Assembly: GCF_030035675.1 (NCBI RefSeq) | Contig: NC_084481.1 | Coordinates: forward strand, 45,763,092-45,827,091 | DNA length: 64,000 nt | Direction of reading: 5' to 3' | Origin: Rhineura floridana | Lineage: Eukaryota > Chordata > Lepidosauria > Squamata > Rhineuridae | Shown here: positions 59,301-64,000 of the stretch, in pieces | How the letters are laid out: each line of letters begins with the position of its first letter | Position numbering within the stretch: position 1 is the stretch's first letter | Position numbers and translations under genes: made by a program | The notes under the pieces: generated by a model | The model's database searches: none | The model's input: the letters and a program-made list of their open reading frames with translations, nothing else | What the model was told of the DNA's origin: nothing

Positions 59301-62300
59301 CCCCAATGTCAAAACAAGCTCCTGGGTAACTGATGTCAAGTGCAGCTTTATAAAATAAGTACAGCAAAGTTCCTTAACATTTCAATAACCTGCCATCCCT
59401 TGCATACCTACATGAAACCCTTGCCTGGTGATCTAGATTTATCTTCAGCAAGTACATCATAATCTACAGCTGAGTTGTAGCCTGCGCTAAGGTGGGTTTC
59501 CATAGCAGCAACTGCCACTCAGGCATACCCCGCTTTAACATATGCAATGGGACTGGAGCATGTATGTAAAGTAAAAATGTACTTAAAGTGAAGCAATCTA
59601 TGCATGTACTGCACTGCAATTGCCACTAGATGGCAGCGGCGTCATGACATTAAGTCCGTTATTGCGAAGCGCGTATGTTAAAGTGGGGTATGGTGGAGTA
59701 TGGAGCATGTACTTTATAGCGAGGCGACTTTAAGTGAAGCGACTTTAAGCGGGGTATGCCTGTATACTACAAATATATGATTAGCAAATGTTAAGAAGTG
59801 GAACATCAAATGCATGTTGGGTTAAAGGTGGTTCCCGATTCTAAAAAGGCTAAAGATTCTTTGTCTAGAAGCTGCATTTACCACTTGCCATGGGGGACTG
59901 GTAATTTACAAGTTTGCTCAAGATACTAGTACCGGAAAATCCATTTCCTGATATGGTGCTCAAGTAGGGAATCTTCCCTCAGAAGTTTCCTTCAAGGAAT
60001 TGTCTGATCCCTCTGGTTCTACGCTGAGGTTTCAAACCAATATTTCAAAGCAAAGCCTTAGCTCTTTCTCCTTCTTCCTCAACTATCAGCCCCTCCAACC
60101 AGCATCGCATCCCTCTGCTCTCCCCCTGGCCCCAGAACACTCCAGTTTACTTCATTGGAAAATAAAGATTCCCTGCAGCTCATGCTCAGGAATAACATGA
60201 ATGAGTGTCCCCCCAAAATTGTTGTTGTTGTTGTTGTTGTTGTCTTTATTTATACCCCGTCAGTTTTCCAAAACTGGAACTCATGGCGGCTTCCAGATAA
60301 AAAATACGTATAATTAAAAACATACAAAATCTACATTAAAATAAGATTAAACTATTTCCAATATTAAAACCATACACACATATAGCTAAAAGAGTTCAAA
60401 CTAGTTTAAAAATAATATAATAGACATTAGCAATGCAGCACCCTTCACGCCCTATCCTTAGCCTTCAATTCCAAAGGCTTGTTGGAATAGAAAGGTCTTT
60501 GCTTGTCGACAGAAGGACTGCAAGGAGAGGGTCATTCTTACCTCCCTAGGAAGGGAATTCCAAAGCCTAGGGACAGACACCGAGAAGGCCCTCTCACGCG
60601 TCCCCACTAGTCATACTTGACAAGACGTGGGTATTGAGAGAAGGGCCTCTCCTGAGGATCTCAGGGCCCGGGCAGGCTCATACAGGGAGATACGGTCTGA
60701 TAAATAGCCTGGACCTAAGCCGTATAGTAAATGTGTAAGTGCTGTCTGTAGTGGAACCCACTTAAACTTAAAAGCAAACTAGAAAGTTTAACAGGCTTTA
60801 ATAAAGTACTCTTATATGGGAAGTAGCAAGGCATGGGATGCGTTATGGAAAGCTAATTTACTTCTGCATAAAGGCAAACAGTATAAGCAGTAGCTGTTTT
60901 TGTTGTTGGTAAATTGTTTTTTATACAGAGCCAGCACTTAACTTACTGACACCCCATTTCTAAACCCATTATATGGATTTCCTGTTGATTTCAATACAAC
61001 TTACTTCTGAGTAAGTGCAGGTGGGATGGCAGCTGAACTGACATGTTCAATTTAAATAGTAGTCAGTGATCTGTTTAGCATCTCACGGAAGAACTAAGAT
61101 AGTTAGTTTACGTATATTTTATTTAAAATATTTCTGGGTTGCTTTTAAGGACAACACCCATCTCAAGGCAGCTGGCAAGGTAAAACAGCATACAACAAAT
61201 CGCACTTAATAAAGCCAATAGTAAGCAATTAAAAAAATCAGCTCGGAAATGTTAAAATCCATTTAACAAAATACTTGAAGCAGTAATCCAGGATGACTGA
61301 TAGATGCAGGATATAAAGCTATTATAATTTCTTATCAAGTGATAGCTGAAGGTTGTTTTTTAAAAATCTGTAACCTAAGTAAGCAGTGCACTCCTCAAGA
61401 ATCTGTTAAAATGGTGTATAGAGATAAATGTTTTAAAGTTTCTGTAAAAGATTACTTGGATCTGTTCCAATCTGGCTTCAGGCCTGGCCACTGAAACTGC
61501 CTTAGTCGCCCTGGTTGGTGACATTTGTCAGGAGAGAGATAGGGGGAATGCGACCCTGCTTGTTCTCCTTGATCTCTCAGCAGCTTTTGATACTGTTGAC
61601 CATGGTATCCTTCTGGAACGTCTCGTGCTTCACAGGTTCCACTCATACCTCCAGAGCCGCTTCCAAAAAGTAGTTATGGGAGGCGACTGTTCAGCACTGT
61701 GGGAATTATCCTGTGGTGTTCCATCTATTTAACAAGCTATTTAACATCTATATGAAGACACGGGAAGCTGTCATTAGGAGATTTGAGGTGCCATCAATAT
61801 GCAGATGACACCCAGCTCTACCTCTCTATTCCATCTGAATCAGGAGAGGCAGCTGAGGTGTTGAACTGGTGCTTGGAGTCAGTGATGGAATGGATGTGGG
61901 ACAATAAATTGAGGCTGAATCCTAAAAAGACAGAGGTGTTATGGGTCCAGAGATCTCAAGAAGCCTGTTCTGGATGGGGTTGCTCTTTTCTTGAAGGAGC
62001 ATGTCTGCAGCCTGGGGGTACTCCTTGATCCAACAGTGTCACTGCAGGTTCAGGTGACCACAGTGGCTAGGAGTGCCTTTTTCCAGCTCCAGCTGGTTCG
62101 CCAGCTTCAGCCCCTTTTGGACAGAGAAGACATGGCCACAGTTCTCCATACTCTGGTAACTTCTAGATTAGATTATTGCAATGCGCTGCCCTTGAAGATG
62201 ACTCAGAAACTTTAACTGCTTCAAAATGCAGCAGCCAGATTACTGGCTGGGGTTCCCTTTAGAACTCATATAACCCCTGTTTCAAAACAGCTGCAACTGG

Positions 62301-63179
62301 TTGCCAGTTCATTTCCGGGCTCAGTTTAAGGTGCTCACGTTAGTGTTTAAAGCCCTGAACAACCTGAACCAAATATCTGAAAGGCCACCTCTTTCCCTAC
62401 AGACTCTCTCAGTTTTTGAGATCAGAGGGGGGGACTTTTGGTAGTTCCACCACCCTTGGAAGTTTGGGGGGGGTGGCCCAGGAGAGGGCATTCTTTGTGG
62501 CAGTCCTTAAGCTGTGGAACTCCCTCCCCACTGAGGTCTGTCTGGCAACTTCATTGTGCAACTATCAGCGAATGCTGAAGACGCACCTCTTTGCCCTGGC
62601 CTTTGACACCTGAGATGTATATTTTTAGGAGCACCCTATTTTCTGTGAAGTTGTTTAGGTTATTTTTACCTGTTGGTAATTATGTGTTTTAAAATTGTTG
62701 TAACCTGCTCTGGGACCATTGGGTGAAGGGCAGGTAATAAATTCTAATAATAATGTAATGGGATTTTAACTGATATCCTCACAGGCTGAGCCTGCCTTTG
62801 CTATCTAAATTTGCAAGGTGCCTACATGAACAACAAATGTACTGTAGTCCTCTCTTGGGTCATATAGCTGATATTGTGAATAAGAACTTGGATTCCATAC
62901 AAGACACAAGGTAATTTTAGTTTAATAAATGTCTCAATTGTGAATACTTTTAGTTAGAGTTATCATGCTTTTGCAAAACTGTTTCACACTTGTTTAGACC
63001 TCTCTTGTTTAGTTAAGTTAGCCAAACACCATTCTATAAAGATATAACTGATAGAAGCTTCCTTATGTGGATGAGATCATTGTGGAAACTACTTTTACTG
63101 CTTTATTATGCCTATGGATTTAAACCCTTTTAGACTGTAATCCTGTGGTCCCTGGGAGGGTATTCCAGGGGCCGTAGTG

Positions 63180-63251
<72 letters not shown>

Positions 63252-63967
63252 GCAAAGGCAGAGAGAGGTTTACCCTCAGAGAGGGAGATCTGCCCTAGTG
63301 CCGTGGAAACATTTGTCTTGCTTTCACACACTCCAGTCTTCATAGCATTAACAAAGAATCAAGAACAGCTTTGCTTTGGAGACAAAACATTTTCTCTCTT
63401 AATTTTTGCCTGTTTTAAATTTCAAATAGAGTTTTTTAAAAAAGACACTCGGTCTCATTCCATCCCCAAGTCTTATTCTCCTCCAAATCCTTTCCATTTT
63501 TAATGTAACATACTTAAATATTGTTAGGTTTGTTGACCCAATGCATACTTTTTTTAAAATGTTTTTAGGATCTTGTCGGTGTTGATGGTCAGGATATCTG
63601 AAGTTATCTCACAGAATTTTCGAGATCGATTAATTCAGAAGGCACAGTTTGTTCTGGAAACCACGGAATTGGTCCCCTTGAATCATGCCAGACGATTTGT
63701 ACAGTTTCTCCGGAATGTGAGACTACAGCATCGACCATTGCTAGACAAATGTAACAAGGTTTTTCTCCAGAATTTGGACCAAATAGATTTGGGGCATTTG
63801 ATTATCATCCTTGAACATTACCATAGTTTACAATTCAACAACAGTGAGTTTAGATTAGCTGCTAAACAGAAACTGATGGAAATGATGGATGACTGCAACA
63901 ATCCTTTGAGCTTCTCTCGACTGTTTGTTGTTCTTTCACGCATTGCAGGACCAGAGATCAGAAAACA
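56026..63967 (+). CDS. FASTKD1: FASTKD1, mitochondrial FAST-kinase-domain protein (5' part, 4 coding exons)
   Basis: FASTKD proteins are mitochondrial RNA-binding factors that tune mitochondrial transcript levels; FASTKD1 is reported to lower ND3 mRNA. Four exons with matching phases give about 310 residues (human protein 847), so the FAST_1, FAST_2 and RAP domains lie beyond the window. The N-terminus MLFVRRFYSFALRCCHCRTW is basic and lacks acids, as expected for a matrix-targeting peptide. Segments such as DIVNKNLDSIQD, LSVLMVRIS, FLRNVR, LQFNNSEF and IAGPEIRKQ align with remembered human FASTKD1. I chose the ATG at 56026, because the upstream in-frame GTG at 56017 is not a normal start. 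The neighbour is PPIG, head to head as in human. The second intron has a GC donor. Confidence 0.9.
56785..56935. mobile_element. Palindromic hAT-like MITE in FASTKD1 intron 1
   Basis: GGGGACCTGTCGGCCTGCCA, GGACTACGACTCCCATCATC and the inverted GGGCTGATGGGAATTGAAAT form the usual hairpin. Confidence 0.65.
56936..58295 (+). other. FASTKD1: FASTKD1 intron 1, right part
   Basis: A dispersed repeat unit at 57815-57905; otherwise nothing recognised. Confidence 0.5.
58296..58364 (+). CDS. FASTKD1: FASTKD1 coding exon 2, ending at a GC donor
   Basis: 69 nt. Encodes FGVEAHDSLVEELVMEGWRR then LN, matching human FAGEAHDPLVEALVTEAWRR. Acceptor TTTTGAAG. The reading frame requires the exon to end ...AATGG before GCAAGTAC, so the intron begins GC. 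The nearby GT (CAA|GTACAC) would put exon 3 out of frame. Confidence 0.87.
58365..59519 (+). other. FASTKD1: FASTKD1 intron 2, left part
   Basis: Begins with the GC donor. A dispersed repeat unit lies at 58625-58715. The rest is unassigned. Confidence 0.5.
59520..59762. mobile_element. Tigger-like MITE in FASTKD1 intron 2
   Basis: The termini CAGGCATACCCCGCTTTAA and TTTAAGCGGGGTATGCCTG are inverted, with TA following the right end (the left TA is decayed). Confidence 0.75.
60217..60770 (-). mobile_element. LINE 3' end (CR1/L2 group), minus strand, with (GTT)n tail
   Basis: A (TTG)n run at 60219-60242 is the likely inverted tail. Then CTTTATTTATACCCCGTCAG and, at 60540-60600, GGAAGGGAATTCCAAAGCCT, GACACCGAGAAGGCCCTCTC, the reverse of LINE C-terminal coding and 3' UTR. 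Confidence 0.6.
61105..61360 (-). mobile_element. Degraded LINE 3' region
   Basis: GTATATTTTATTTAAAATAT, CCATCTCAAGGCAGCTGGCA and GGTAAAACAGCATACAACAA resemble an inverted LINE 3' UTR. Very decayed. Confidence 0.4.
61445..62757 (+). mobile_element. L2 LINE, 5'-truncated, in FASTKD1 intron 2
   Basis: Starts inside RT (TGGATCTGTTCCAATCTGGC) and ends with CTGCTCTGGGACCATTGGGT and (AAT)n. Frames include QYADDTQLYLSIPSESGEAA and LRLNPKKTEVLWVQRS. Several shifts break it. The 3' end lies about 30 nt before FASTKD1 exon 3. Confidence 0.85.
61783..62215 (+). pseudogene. L2 RT fragments with intact YADD box
   Basis: Two frames (61783-62028, 61991-62215) carry QYADDTQLYL, then KEHVCSLGVLLDPTVSLQVQ and SRLDYCNAL. 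Homologous to 46880-47290 in the other L2. Non-functional. Confidence 0.75.
62785..62910 (+). CDS. FASTKD1: FASTKD1 coding exon 3
   Basis: 126 nt. Encodes LSLPLLSKFARCLHEQQMYC then SPLLGHIADIVNKNLDSIQD. Acceptor ATCCTCACAG, donor ACAAG|GTAATT. An L2 LINE tail ends only about 30 nt upstream of the splice acceptor. Confidence 0.9.
62911..63568 (+). other. FASTKD1: FASTKD1 intron 3
   Basis: The long (CT)n is the only notable feature. Confidence 0.65.
63186..63249. repeat. (CT)n microsatellite in FASTKD1 intron 3
   Basis: About 32 CT dinucleotides, 320 nt upstream of exon 4 in the sense strand, so a long pyrimidine tract in the pre-mRNA. Confidence 0.97.
63569..63967 (+). CDS. FASTKD1: FASTKD1 coding exon 4
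   Basis: 399 nt. Encodes ILSVLMVRISEVISQNFRDR through LSRIAGPEIRKQ, alpha-helical repeat sequence of the FASTKD N-terminal region. Acceptor ATGTTTTTAG, donor AACA|GTAAGT. Phase 2 at the end shows the gene continues to the right. Confidence 0.9.
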
Positions 63968-64000
63968 GTAAGTTTCATTTCTGGCGTACTGAAAGCAGTG

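Noticed and set aside
63095-63503. Ser/Leu or Arg/Glu repeat proteins at the (CT)n tract
   Set aside because: Pure translation of a microsatellite.

Overview
The window is vertebrate nuclear DNA, most likely from a squamate reptile. Two intron-rich host genes lie head to head, in the same order as in mammals. They are embedded in a repeat landscape typical of lizards: DIRS retrotransposons, L2/CR1 LINEs, an APE-type LINE resembling Vingi, hAT and Tigger MITEs, and tRNA-derived SINEs. The species itself cannot be read from the sequence.

Host genes. PPIG (cyclophilin G, SR-cyclophilin) occupies about 3725-50830 on the minus strand. I resolve 12 coding exons whose phases all agree. They sum to 2268 nt including the stop (755 aa; human PPIG is 754 aa by memory). 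There is also a non-coding first exon inside a CpG-rich promoter at about 50.45-50.9 kb. FASTKD1, a mitochondrial RNA-binding FAST-kinase-domain protein, starts at 56026 on the plus strand. Its first four coding exons (about 310 residues) are present and the gene runs off the right edge.

Layout. 1-3.7 kb: sequence downstream of PPIG with one hAT MITE. 3.7-6.4 kb: the last PPIG exons, including the large RS-rich exon. 6.7-13.3 kb: DIRS copy 1. 13.5-14.9 kb: two exons. 15.1-18.4 kb: LINE remnant and DIRS copy 3 (leader plus start of gag only). 19.0-26.2 kb: a long-TIR repeat interrupted by a 4-kb LINE, then an octamer-bearing minisatellite and a SINE. 26.4-34.5 kb: cyclophilin-domain exons. 37.5-44.1 kb: DIRS copy 2. 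44.3-47.9 kb: second copy of the long-TIR repeat followed by an L2 LINE. 48-56 kb: promoter, intergenic MITEs, SINE and hAT. 56-64 kb: FASTKD1 exons with Tigger and L2 elements between them.

Most distinctive signals. (1) Three DIRS copies lie in one gene, all in its transcriptional sense; in the two long copies the internal complementary region carries that copy's own two variable tips. (2) A family of GC-rich hairpins with compensatory arm changes is spread through the DIRS leaders. (3) A GC-AG intron in FASTKD1 is forced by reading frame. (4) A perfect 11-bp stem lies 13 nt inside a PPIG intron, just past its 5' splice site. (5) A composite repeat (long-TIR element plus octamer minisatellite plus tail) occurs twice in PPIG introns.
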